Assembly (NCBI GenBank): GCA_014084085.1
Contig: NPFB01000008.1
Location: 66,254-104,622 of the forward strand
Origin: Hondaea fermentalgiana
Lineage: Eukaryota; Sar; Bigyra; Thraustochytrida; Thraustochytriidae
Length of the DNA stretch: 38,369 nt
Direction of reading: 5' to 3'
A program made the position numbers and the translations under genes. Positions 18,799-29,220 of this stretch are shown in pieces. Below the pieces are notes generated by a model, which did no database searches, had not been told where the DNA came from, and saw nothing but the letters and a program-made list of their open reading frames with translations. Positions within the stretch are counted from its first letter, which is position 1. Each line of letters starts with the position of its first letter.

Positions 18799-18872
18799 GA
18801 GACATCTCGTCCTGTATTCAGAGTTGGCTCATCTTGCCGGATTGGGCTATCGGACGCTGTCTTGACTGTCAA
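18753..18872 (+). repeat. Diverged direct duplication of the SelW-like gene's 3' end
   Basis: Bases 18753-18794, the last coding bases of the SelW-like gene, recur at 18830-18872 with 36 of 42 positions identical and one inserted T. Five of the six differences are C to T or G to A going from the coding copy to the downstream copy. The downstream copy would read GRCLDCQ in one frame but lies beyond the stop codon. Confidence 0.85.
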
Positions 18873-19157
18873 AAAGGTTCACAAGTAAAGGGCGTTGCAC
18901 ACCTGATCACTTCCGCATTTCTTCATCGCCAAGCGCGTCTTGACGCGTGTGAGTGATTGAGCGAGGTTCGCGTCGAGCAGTCACCAACATTCTATCCTTT
19001 TTTTCGCATTTGAAAAGTCTGCGCGCTCCAGCATACTCTACATACACCCATGCTGCTGTACTTTTCTTATCTTCTTTTTTTTTGATGATTTTGTCTCTTC
19101 ATGGTTTACTCTACTATTACTGCTTCGACAAACGACCAGAGCCCAAGCCCATGGCGC
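18799..19157. other. Convergent intergenic spacer
   Basis: This is the 3' space between the SelW-like gene (+) and myosin A (-). It holds the duplicated gene end described separately and AT-rich sequence with T-runs at about 19000 and 19072-19084. No gene is seen. Confidence 0.5.
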
Positions 19158-22100
19158 TCAAAAGTTCTTGGAGGATACGACATTCTTGGCCACATACGCA
19201 ACGGCCTCCCAGTGCTCCGTGTACGCTTTAGTTGACTTTCTCGAGACTGCAGACGAGTTCCTGGACGACGACATCGAGTTCGAGGCGCTGAGACTCGAGA
19301 GTGAGCCATCTTCGGCCACTTGCATGCCTTGCAAGTGACGCTGCAAAAACTGCTTCTTTTCCAGCTGCCGCTGTTCGATCGCACGTTTGCGACGTGCGAG
19401 CTCTGGAATCGTTCGATCTGAAGTCTCGGAACGAAAGCTTGGATGGTCTGCAGGCGGAGGCGACGTCAATGGCAGAGCAGCGGAAGCGCTCGAGTACATG
19501 GATGAGAACGAAAACTCGCTGCCACGCGCTCCCGCATTCGCGTTGCCCCCAAGACCAGGGCCACCAGTCCCTGGACGTCTTGCGTCCTGCATCGCAGCCA
19601 TGGCCAAGGGGCCAGTGATGCCGCGGCGAGCCTCCCAGCATCGGCTCTGAATGACCTTGCGCATTTCGCGCTCACGGCAAATACGCTCCAGTATAGCCCG
19701 CTCCGCGGAGGACGCAAGCTCTGGAAGCGCAAAGGTACCTCCGTCATTCGCAGTGGATGACATTCTGCCTTGATCCTGAGCCTTGCCGCCCGCAACCCGC
19801 TTCTTTTCATCCTGATCCTTGGCATGATGCTGAGCAAGCTCTTCTTTGGTTGCTGAGCGAACCTTGGTCATGCTTCGCTTTCCACTTTGGGGAGTGGGCG
19901 GGCCTTGGAAGTTCGTTGCAGCGTCATTGACCTTGCCACTGACATCGTCGTCATCTTCTGCGGCCGCCGCGCTTGTCATGGACAGCTTGCGTGGCAGCAG
20001 GGATTTTAAGGCTTTGACCGAAATCTTGCGTCGGAGCTGGGTATTGACCTTGGCCGCAAGCGAGTGCAATTGCGATGTCGAACCGTCACAAGAGTCGCTA
20101 TCCTCGACCAGAATGTGAATTCCAAAGTCCTGTCCGCCGAGCTCGCCGAGTTCCTCGACCGGTCCACTTTGGTCAAGCGTGATGCACGTCTCGCCATCGC
20201 TGACGTCTTCAGGGTCGTCGCTCGAACTTGATGTGCACGTTGTCGTCGCAGCGGCTGCACTTTGCTTTCTTTCTTTTGCATCATCACTTCTCGAATCTTT
20301 GGCTTGAGGAGGAGATAGTTGCGCTGGCTCACGCAAAGGAAGCGAGCTGCTCGTGTTGGACAGAAGAGTCTGTTCTGGAGCAGGAGGAACATAGGGTGGG
20401 TAACTTGCGTCTGCGATGCGGATGCCAAGGTTCGGATCGTCCTGGCCAAGCAAGGTCTGCAGCAAACTTGCCTCCTCATCACGAAGCGCTTTAAGACGGG
20501 TCAGACGCCGCAGCGAAGCCGATTCATCGCCGGTCACGTGCTCACGTTTGCCCGGCTCGGTCCTACTGTCGTGCTTTCCCTTTGCCTCAGTGCCAGCCTC
20601 ACGGGTTGCAGCAGTCGATGACGGCTGCGGCGTGTCTTCCTCATGCCCATCTCCCAATCCAAGATCTTCATCATCTAGAGTTGCGGAAGACATGCACGGA
20701 GATGCAGAGGTGAGACTCATGAGGGAATGAGAGCTAAAGAGTCGAATTGAGGTGCGTCGCTGCTTAAGAACGTCAAGGCGTTGTGCGAGGGCAAGCGCCT
20801 CGCGCATTTGTGCATGCGATTCCTCCGTGGCACCGGCAGCCCGCGCCTTCTCCACAGCCTGCATTAAAAGCTCGCGCTCCGAGGTGCGCACCTGGGACTT
20901 TTTTCCGTATGGCGCATGAAATAGCGCAGGCATGCTTCGCAAAAGGCGAAATCCACGAATGCGTCTAGACTTTTTCGTTTCGTTGGGGCGAATTGCGTTA
21001 CTCTTGGCAAGTGTTGGCAATTGTTCTTGCTTTTGCTTCCGCAACTGCTTTTGCTGTTGCTTTTGTTGCCTTTGCTGCTGTCGTTGCTGCTTTGGAGTGA
21101 GCTTACGGGGCGCTGCGGGGGTTGACACCGTTTCTGTCGTATCGGCGATCAGCTCTGCCTGAAGTTGGCGCTCCCGGTGACGGATGCGGCGCTCCAGCTT
21201 GCGAGTGAGCCGCTCCAATTGATTCAGAGCAGCGAGCTTTGTGATATGTAGATCGGCACGAATCGCAACAGCTTCCTTGACAAGTGGGTGGGGATACGCC
21301 GCATGTTCCCCGCAGTCAAGTTTGGCCATGGCGTTGAGCGCATCGTCAATCTCCCGTTCATTTCGACGGTCCAAGGCTGCCTCTAGGCTTTTGCGCGTCG
21401 CTGCAATATCGCGAAAGCGCTGTCGCGTACGAGCGCGGCTTGTCACATGCCGAAAAAAGGTAGCTACAACGAGACTGGCCCCGAAGCTCTCTGCATCAAG
21501 TACGACGCCCTCAGCCTTGGCGAGCTTGCATTCCACGTCCAGTTGACGAATAAAGTTGCTTTCGGGCATGGCATTGGCACCACGAATTGCGCGTACCAAA
21601 GATTTGGCCTTTTGTATCTGGTCGCGCTGCGAAAGGCTTTCCTGAGCCGTTTTCGGTCGAGCGAGCCGGCTAAAGGAGTGCAACTGCGCGAGCAGGTCGT
21701 CAAGGGCTTCATAACAGTCAAGGATACGCCGTGCCTCACCCACGAGATCATCGCAGACCCCTGCCTCTGCGCATTCGACGGCGCACGCGCGCAGGAGAGA
21801 GACATCTGCTCCTTTCAGCGCCCCCTCGAGTTGTGACTGATGCCCGTGGGATTCTGCAAAGGCTTCTGCCTTGCGTAAGAGGTCCTCAAGCGTGACAGAG
21901 AAGCGCTCAGACGGAGCAGGCTTTTCGCGAAGCTCTTCGAGCTGCTTCGACACTGCATCTACTTCGAGCAGAGACGAGGCGGCCTCGAGGTCGACTTGGA
22001 TCTTGACGATGCTATCGCGAAACCGAGCAAAGCGAACACGGCAGGTGTAAGCTCGTGCCAAAGCCTGGAGCAAGGTAGCCGCTTCCCTTTGAACCTCAAT

Positions 22101-24706
22101 GCGTGCACGTTCGAGTCTGATAGAGGACACATCTCGGAAAAAGACGCGAGTGAGGCCAACGCGAACGTCATCCTCTTCCAGCAGACCACGGGCGAGGAGA
22201 TCAGTACACAACTGCTCGCAAGGCTCGCGAAGGTCCGGTACGTCGTTGCTGCCTCCCTCTCTCTCTTCCTGCTCATCGGGCTCTTCTTCCCTTTTAGTTG
22301 ACTTGGCCGCTACGATCACTTTCAGGGCGTCTCGGGACGCACGACGCTTCTCTTTTTCGAGAAAGAGGCCTCCAAAGCACCGCATAAAGTCAGCGTGCAC
22401 GTATTGCACGGGAAAGCCTTTGGCACGGACTTGCGAAGCCTCGAGGAGACCAGCATATCGAATTTGTTCGAGGACCCGCCGTCCGTTCCATTGACTCGAG
22501 GAAGCAAGGTCATTGGGCTTGATGCAACGAATAAAGTGCGGTGTACTTTCGTCGAAAATGAGCGTTGAGAGGTAAGAAAGTTGTTCCTTGAACTGGGTGC
22601 CGAGGGTTGTCTTGGCTCTTCGACCTCGAGAAAGCTGGAGAACTTCCTCTTGGGACGGAAAGCTTGCTCGAAAGTACTCATTGCTCGATTCTGCGCAGAG
22701 AAGCTGGAGTTCCAAAGGAATTGGATCCGAACTCTTTTCCAGAAAACCAGAAATGCTGTAGGTGACAGGCCCGGCGTAGTGGTTGATGGTGAAAAGGTCA
22801 CTGCAGGAAGCGTCAGCTCTTTTGCTGGACTGGCCTGCAGTTCGTGCAGACTTGCCTCCAGCCCCTCGAGGGAGCGCCGGCTGGGAAAACTTGGGGTGAT
22901 TGGCATGAAGGCCAAGCATCTTGCGCAAGAGACCTTGATCCGAGCCGTTGGGGACCTTGAGCTCATCGTCGATGAGGGCAAAGATGCCGCGCCCTCGGCC
23001 GCCCTCGAGCAGCTTGATGCAATCGTCGATGCCGGATGCAGAGGATTCTGAGAATGCCTCGGTCTCCAGTTCGTCGAGAATGCCCTCTCGCACATAGAGC
23101 TGGACTTCTTCTTCAAAAACGAGACGGTTAAAGTGAAGCTGCATCTTTTCGTTGCAGTAATTAATGCAGAGCTGCTCAAAGGAATTGGTGGCGAAAATCT
23201 CGAATCCAAAGGCGTCGAGAATACCAATGGTACCGCTCTCGATGAGGCGCGAAAAGTCATCGTCCGCGCAAGTTTCCTCCTCAATGACGTCTGCTATTCC
23301 ATCGAGAGATACGTTGATGCGTTCGGTTATCCACTCGAAAATGGCACTGTAGACCGACTTGATGAAGGCATTGGTGCAAGTGCGCACCTCTGCAGGGTCG
23401 CGAGCCTTGAAAATTTGGTCACGGCCACCTCCGCTGCTGATCGCTCGCATTGTCAAGGCGCGCAACAGAGCTTGCACATCGAGTCCAAAGGCAGTTGCTG
23501 CCCACTGAAGCGAGTCAAGGCTCGCGGGGGAAAATTTGCACGGCAGATTGTCTTCTGTGGCGTCATCAGGATTGAGTGCATCATTCACCTCGAGGTCTCC
23601 GAGTCGAAGGATCGCGGCGATACTGCGAAAGACGTATGTGATTTCCTCCGAAGTCATTCCCATGGTAGTCATTGCAGACTGAAGCTGGGCAAGACTTGCA
23701 GCATCATCGAGCTCACAGGTCGCCGTGATGCTCTCCTCGGGACCACGCAGCAGCCGGTATGTCGCAGGGTCGTCTGAGGGCAGCCCAAAGGCTTGACGAA
23801 GGTTCTCGTCAGCAAGAAGTTGATAGAAGATGTGAAAGTTGCGCTCGTCGGACCCAAGCTTGACAATGCGAGACTTTTCGAGAAGGTAGTTGCGAATGTT
23901 TGCCGAAAGTGGTTGTCCTGTGGCGTAGTCTATTTCGATCTCGATCCACTTGCCGAATCGACTCGAGTTGTCGTTGCGCACTGTTTTGGCATTGCCAAAT
24001 GACTCTAAAATTGGTGCTGCTTGCACGATACGCTCTTGCAGGACATATTGTTGACTCGAGGTATCGCGGTTGAGAAAACGTGAACTCTGGCGCACGCTGA
24101 GAGTGGCAAGGTGGTTTACAAAGAGGCGTGTAGACTCGCTCTTTCCGGCTCCGGACTCGCCTGTGACGACACATGAGTGGCTCGACTTGTTGCGCAGCAT
24201 TTCATCGTAAATCTCCCGCACCGTGCGCAGAATTCCAGGGGCGCGCTCGTTCATGGTGCAATGTACAGGTTTGTATGGGTTGACGGCGACCAGCGTTGGT
24301 CCAATGTTGGTATAAATGAGATCTCGCGTGAAGCCAGCCCTGAGGTTTTCTAAAATGGTGGCGTCGTTGAGTTCGGGCAGAGTACTCATGTCGTGCACGT
24401 GTCGTCGTCCCGCATGCATTTCTTCTAGACGGCGTTGGAGAGCCTGTTTCGTTGGACGCATAACGATGATCTATTGTGTTTGCGCAAAAAAAAAAACAGT
24501 CGTTCATGCGTGTGCGTGAGCAACTGGGCAATGGCATATATACATTTTTGTGCATGTGTGTTGTTTAATGAACTTACCCCTTTTCCAATGCTGTCGACGA
24601 CGTCCAGACAGTCGTCATCGTGGATGGTGGACACGACGCCCGGGCGAAAGCCGTCCTCTTTGTGCGCGAACCAGACCAGGTCGCCTTCTTTGAAGGGTAG
24701 AGGCAT
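19158..24706 (-). CDS. Myosin heavy chain A, long Gln-rich and Ser-rich tail
   Basis: Exon 1 is 24578-24706 (43 codons), exon 2 is 19158-24470, giving 1813 residues. The 107-bp intron runs from GTAAGT to AATAG, phase 0. Exon 1 encodes an SH3-like start (GDLVWFAHKEDGFRPGVV). The motor covers about residues 60-815: P-loop GESGAGKSES from residue 147, switch I NDNSSRFGKWIEI, switch II DAFGFE at 462 (most myosins have DIxGFE), and HFIRCIKPND near 690. One weak IQ-like helix follows near 836. The tail is charged, with a Gln-rich stretch (TPKQQRQQQRQQKQQQKQ), long Ser/Thr-rich segments and a short C-terminal coiled coil. Myosins move on actin using ATP. No named tail domain was seen and no class is assigned; cargo is unknown. 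Confidence 0.9.
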
Positions 24707-25889
24707 GGGCTTTTTCTCTCAAGAACCAGGAGCAGAAGCAGCAGCGGGAAAGAAGACGGCAGCGCAACGCAAGGCAACGCAGCGTAATGTCCGCACGGAT
24801 GCCTGCTTGCTTTCCTACGATCTCGCGCGGCCTTACGTCGCGCGGGTCGAGTCGCAGTCGCAGCCTGAATCGATGCCGATCAGGATGAGCACGAGTTTGC
24901 TGCGCAAGGCCGAGCGAGCACGGTCCCGATACGTTTCGTTTGACGTCGGAACTTTGCTCCGCCTCCCTGCGTCAAGGAACGAACGTTAGTCAGAGGACAG
25001 GAATGGTCTGCTGTTGCCAGCACCAGAGAAAGTTCGTCAACTCAAAGTCATTTTTCGGCCTACTTTTTTCTGTCTGCCTACTTGTGCCTACCTGCCTGCC
25101 TGCCTGCCTGCCTGCGAGACGACAGAGACTTGCGAGACCGTGCATGGTGAGAAAGTAGCATGCATGTCCGATTCGAAGGCAATGGGCAAATAATCGCGCG
25201 CGAAGTATAAGCTCGGGCACACTCCTGGCGGAGCTAGCTGCTCGTTGTCAGCTGTCCCTTTTTACGCGACGTGGCGTTCTCTGGTTCCCCTAGGGTCTCT
25301 TACAGTTTACGTTAGACGCCCGACTCGAAAGTGCGATCGAGGCGGACAATGCGTCAATGGAGGGCCTGGGGGCGCGCCAAGACTGCTCTTCATTTTATCT
25401 CATCAGCAGCCGAGAGGTATGCATGCATGCCATTCATGTCACAAGCAAGCGGAGTATTGAAAAGAAGGCCCGCAACGAAGGGGGACAGGCCAAGGCAGGA
25501 CAGGACAGGACATTCCAAGCAAGGATTGGCCAAAAAAAGTATCAAGCCTCCTCAGCTTCCCGATCCCGGCCTCTTCTGAGGAGCGCCGCGTCCGCCACCG
25601 CTCACAGAATTCCTCAAGCTCACTCCATCAGGACACCTCCTCCCCTGGCCTACGGCATGCCTCTTCCCTCCGCGGCCAAGCCCCTCGCAGCCCCAGACAG
25701 ACGTCCCGAGCTGGTCCGGTCCCCGTACACACCCTCCTCCCCGCGCACCCCAAACTGGGTTGCGCGCGTACCCCTGCGCAAGGCAGGACAGACGGCTCGG
25801 GCCCAAGCCTCGCCTCGCTCGAGACCAGGCCGCGCTCCTCGCGCAAGCACCATAGACAGGACTTTATGAACGCCATCCGCGCCTGGCGC

Positions 25890-25989
25890 NNNNNNNNNNN
25901 NNNNNNNNNNNNNNNNNNNNNNNNNNNNNNNNNNNNNNNNNNNNNNNNNNNNNNNNNNNNNNNNNNNNNNNNNNNNNNNNNNNNNNNNN
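25890..25989. other. Assembly gap (100 N)
   Basis: Exactly 100 undetermined bases, the size commonly used as a placeholder for a gap of unknown length. GC-rich sequence lies on both sides and a CTTG repeat starts about 95 bp downstream. True distance, and even adjacency, of the two sides is uncertain. Confidence 0.98.
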
Positions 25990-26084
25990 GGCGCGGGCGC
26001 AGCTGCGCGGGGCCGGCCGGTCGCGAGTGGTTCGCGGCGAGCCGAAGCAAGCCAACGCGGACCGGGGTTTGCTTGCTGTTTCTC

Positions 26085-26131
26085 GCTTGCTTGCTTGCTT
26101 GCTTGCTTGCTTGCCTGCTTGCCTGCTTGCT
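26085..26131 (+). repeat. (CTTG)n simple repeat
   Basis: About ten CTTG-type units with some CCTG variants, just downstream of the assembly gap. It would be translated if the upstream in-frame ATG of the hydrolase frame were used, which argues against that start. Confidence 0.85.
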
Positions 26132-26466
26132 CGTTTGAACTTACAGCGCCGCGGATCTCGCTCTTTGGAAAGAGCAGCAAAGCGCTTTCTCGAGCACAAG
26201 CTCGAGCGCGAGAACCTGGCGAGGACCCTGCGGCTTCTGGGCCCACGCAGGCGGGGCAGGAGAGCTCGCGCGGCAGCCTCCGCGGGCCCGGCCCAAGGCA
26301 AGACTGCACGCACACGTGGACGAACCTCGGGCTTGGCTTGGCTTGGCTGGGCTTGGCTGGGCTTGGCGTCGGTGCCAAGACCGATCGCGACGACGTTGTC
26401 GAGACGCTCAGCGTCTCCGAGCGGGCGAGCAGAGTGAAAGCTGTCGTTGACGGCAGGAGGGAGACG

Positions 26467-27573
26467 ATGCTTGAGGGGAGACTGCTCGAGTACTGGCCGG
26501 CCAAAAGGCTGGTCGCCTTTGAAAGCGGGACGTGTGGCGCGCCTCGCGTGATCATCATGCTGGGCGGACTCACTGACGGCCTCTTGCCAACGCCGTACAC
26601 GCGGCTTCTCGACAATGCAGCCAAGGAAACTGGGCTTGCGCTCGTGCAGCCCGTGCTGCGAACCTCGTACAGCCAATTTGGTACAGGCACTTTGCAGCAC
26701 GATTTGGACGATCTTTGTCACCTTGTGACGACGCTCATTGAAGACCCGGAGCGCGCGCGGCATGGCCCTGTTGAGGTCGCCTTTGTTGGACACTCGACGG
26801 GTTGCCAAATAATATGCACCTTTACACGCGACGCGCCCGAGACTTTGCGCAAGGCTGTCAAAGCTGTGGCTTTGCAAGCCCCAGTTTCGGATCGTGAGGG
26901 ACTCACTATGGAGATGGACCCGCAGCGTCTTCGAAAGCTGTGCGAGGACGCACAGCAAGCAATGGCCGAGGGAAACCCAAAGAAAATTGTGACAACGCTA
27001 TGGGGTCGCGCTCCGATGATGGCGAGACGGTGCGTTGACCTTTTCATCAAGGGCGGCGCAGATGATTTCTTCAGTTCCGACTTTACGGAAAACGAGCTTG
27101 CGCAAAAGCTAGGGCATCTCGCACCCTTTAAAACGCTTCTCGCGATCTCACTGGATGATGAGTTTGTTCCTGACGACACGTATCCGGGTCTCGGGGTCCG
27201 TCTTCAAGCGGCAATTCCGGGCAGCGAACTGCTAGTGATCGAGGATGCTGATCATGCCCTCTCGCGTCCGGCCGGTGCTGGACCTCAGTTTGTCGAAGCT
27301 GTCATGTCCCTTGTAAATGGGGCGTTCACCGAGGGCGGCAGCAGTGGCGGCGACGGTGGCGATGGACCGAGCAAGAAAGTGACCCAAAGTGGAAGCGAGT
27401 CTTCCGCCACGGTTGGAGCTGAAGGCGCTTCTACGCTCGAGCAGCTCGAGGGCGCTGGTAAGTCGTTGGCGTCTTGGGCATCATCGCTGGCGCGGTCAGT
27501 CAACCTGTCTGGAAATCCGGGCGTTGAAGCCGAAACAACGTCTGGCGACATTGAAGCGCGGCCAAGCCTGTAA
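26467..27573 (+). CDS. DUF1749 (UPF0613) alpha/beta hydrolase
   Basis: From the chosen ATG the protein has 368 residues. It matches the DUF1749 family of alpha/beta hydrolases known mostly from fungi and plants. The nucleophile elbow is FVGHSTGCQ, with Ser110; Asp231 in SLDDEFVP and His263 in EDADHALSRP complete a plausible triad. The start LEGRLLEYWPAKRLVAFES and the following IIMLGGLTDGLLPTPY are typical of the family. The frame is open upstream to an ATG at 26095, but that part is encoded by simple repeats and looks untranslated. The last 80 residues are Gly/Ser-rich and not conserved. Substrate is unknown. The stop codon overlaps GTAAGT, a perfect splice donor, so a longer spliced form cannot be excluded. 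Its promoter may extend into the assembly gap. Confidence 0.85.
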   Translation: MLEGRLLEYWPAKRLVAFESGTCGAPRVIIMLGGLTDGLLPTPYTRLLDNAAKETGLALVQPVLRTSYSQFGTGTLQHDLDDLCHLVTTLIEDPERARHGPVEVAFVGHSTGCQIICTFTRDAPETLRKAVKAVALQAPVSDREGLTMEMDPQRLRKLCEDAQQAMAEGNPKKIVTTLWGRAPMMARRCVDLFIKGGADDFFSSDFTENELAQKLGHLAPFKTLLAISLDDEFVPDDTYPGLGVRLQAAIPGSELLVIEDADHALSRPAGAGPQFVEAVMSLVNGAFTEGGSSGGDGGDGPSKKVTQSGSESSATVGAEGASTLEQLEGAGKSLASWASSLARSVNLSGNPGVEAETTSGDIEARPSL

Positions 27574-27809
27574 GTATCGTTCTCCTATTTCTATTATGTT
27601 TTTTTCTCTGATATGAAACCCAACCACTCAAAGAAGATCCATCGCGGAGTAGGCCTAAGCCCCAGTTTCCGGAATAGATCACCCTGTGGTGGTAAAATTT
27701 GATCGCGGGCTTTTCGTTGATCCAAAGGCGGCGAGATCTGGCGTGTTGTATCTCATTGAAAAAACAACTTTTTTTTTCCAAAATTTTGATTACACGTTGC
27801 CTAGAAACG

Positions 27810-29220
27810 ATGAAAGCTTCTCCAAGTTGCGCATCCATCAGACCGAACAAATCTCTCAAGAGGGTGTGGGTCACTGCTGCCTGCGTTGGCCGACCACTCG
27901 CAAGTCAGTGATAAGGCCATTCAAGCCCAAAAGCGCAAGCTGCCGCGAAAAAACCAACGAAAAAATAACAAAACAAAAGGCAAAAGTCAAAAACAGCGCT
28001 CGCGGAGCGCAGCGCGGTGGCCAGGAAGGAAAGGGAAAAAGGTCGCGCTGGGGACGACCGCGTAGCGCGGTGCGGCGCCACCCGCGCGGTGTAGCGAAAG
28101 TCTTTTTTACTGAAAGAGGGCAAGGATGCCGCGGAGAAGAGGCGCCAAGGCGCCACCACCAAAGACTGGGGTCATGCGGCTGTTCGTGGTGCCCGAGACA
28201 CGGTACGTGTGAAAGAAGAAGAGCAGCTCGGAAGGACAACGTGTGCGAAAGGACAGGACGCGGCCGGTGTCCCTGCATAGGCGCAAAAGACGCTGACTGA
28301 CGTGGTTCGTCTCTTGTCTAACTTTCTTTCTACTTTTCTCCTGTACGGCAAATGCAATCGAATGGAATTTCATGGAACACGCCTCTTGCGCTCAACTCAA
28401 CGCAGCAAACGTGGATTCCACTACCACTTTTGGCATTTCATGGGTGCTCTCGTGCCACCCTTTATTTTGTATTTGGTGTCTTTGAAGCTACGAAAGCAGA
28501 TGGAGTACGTTTTGCTAGAGAGAGTCCTTCGGTTGCCACTCTGATGAACAATATCCACTGACACACAACCATTGCGTGCCTTTGCATTGATTTGATTATG
28601 TGGACCAAAGAGAATCCGACTTTCAGGTGCATATCAAGGAGGATAACTTTGTGAACAGTGCCAAAACACGGAGCATTAATGAAGTCGAAGAAGCTGCCAA
28701 GGGATCAGCACAGGGCGTGCGAGAGCAAGGAGAACTTGTGAATAAGGTAATGGCAGCCAAGATCGAAGAATTGGAAAAGGTGCTGAAAGGGCTGGAGTCT
28801 CGCTTGGAATCGTCAGAGCGCGTGAAACGATGCGCGACACCAGTTCTCAAAGAACGCTCCATGCGAATTTTCCAGCTCGCCGATGCAAGCGTCTCTGAAC
28901 GTCAAGAGGTTGACGAGGTTCACGACACGGACAAGAAGGTTGATGCTCAGATGATCCACAGTCTTTTGCCTCCTCAGACGGTACACAATTCTTTGCCGTC
29001 CCAAGTTTCTGACTCGGGCGTTCATAGTGCTCCCGCCGATGCTTCAAGCTTTGCGGAAAGTGCGCATAAAATACAAGGTGACGCTGTTGCATCAACAACA
29101 CCAACTACAGATGCTCATTTGAACGGACCCTGGAGTTTAGTTCAATCGAGCGCCGATATTCGCGCCGGAGGCGCAGCCGCTGTATCACTTTGGGGCCACC
29201 TTCGTTCATGGATCTCATGA
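27810..29220 (+). CDS. Putative four-exon gene for a coiled-coil protein, unknown function
   Basis: The firm part is the last exon (28627-29220), a 197-codon frame with no ATG near its start. It is preceded by a good acceptor (GACTTTCAG) and followed by AATAAA. Working back, exon 28406-28504 ends at a GTACGT donor and fits in phase; its acceptor is the first AG after about 125 bp without one. Exon 28117-28202 ends at GTACGT, also in phase. A first exon 27810-27903 (MKASPSCASIRPNKSLKRVW, presequence-like) would join through a weaker GTCAGT donor. The product would be about 290 residues: basic start, a hydrophobic stretch, then a predicted coiled coil (MAAKIEELEKVLKGLESRLE). No family was recognised. 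Exons 2 and 3 are also open in another frame, described separately, so this model is tentative. Confidence 0.36.
28126..28544 (+). CDS. Alternative small membrane protein in a second frame (71 aa)
   Basis: Starting at the ATG at 28126, exon 28126-28202 joins 28406-28544 through the same GTACGT donor and CGCAG acceptor used in the four-exon model, but in another frame. The product starts MPRRRGAKAPPPKTGVMRLF, with no acidic residue before a hydrophobic segment (HFWHFMGALVPPFILYLVSL), then charged residues. It looks like a small single-span, possibly mitochondrial, protein. Third-position GC of the second exon is higher in this frame (about 60%) than in the four-exon frame (about 30%), which favours it. 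It does not explain the long open frame at 28627-29220. Either model, or both as splice variants, could be right. No family recognised. Confidence 0.35.

Larger units (their letters stand above)
24707..26466. other. Divergent intergenic region with assembly gap
   Basis: This 1.76 kb lies between the starts of myosin A (-) and the DUF1749 hydrolase (+). It should hold both promoters. Simple repeats occur at about 25090-25115 (CCTG), 26085-26131 (GCTTG/CTTG) and 26330-26368 (GGCTT), and 100 N sit at 25890-25989. Open frames across the gap are artefacts of the N run. No gene is called. Confidence 0.55.

Noticed and set aside
18795..18821. Possible 27-nt intron joining the SelW-like gene to its duplicated end
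   Set aside because: GTAAGA and TTCAG are present but 27 nt is too short for a usual spliceosomal intron, and the introns elsewhere here are above 100 nt. The stop codon is accepted.
25650..26958. Open frames running through the N gap
   Set aside because: They are open only because N codons are not counted as stops; the flanking residues are repeats or antisense to the hydrolase.
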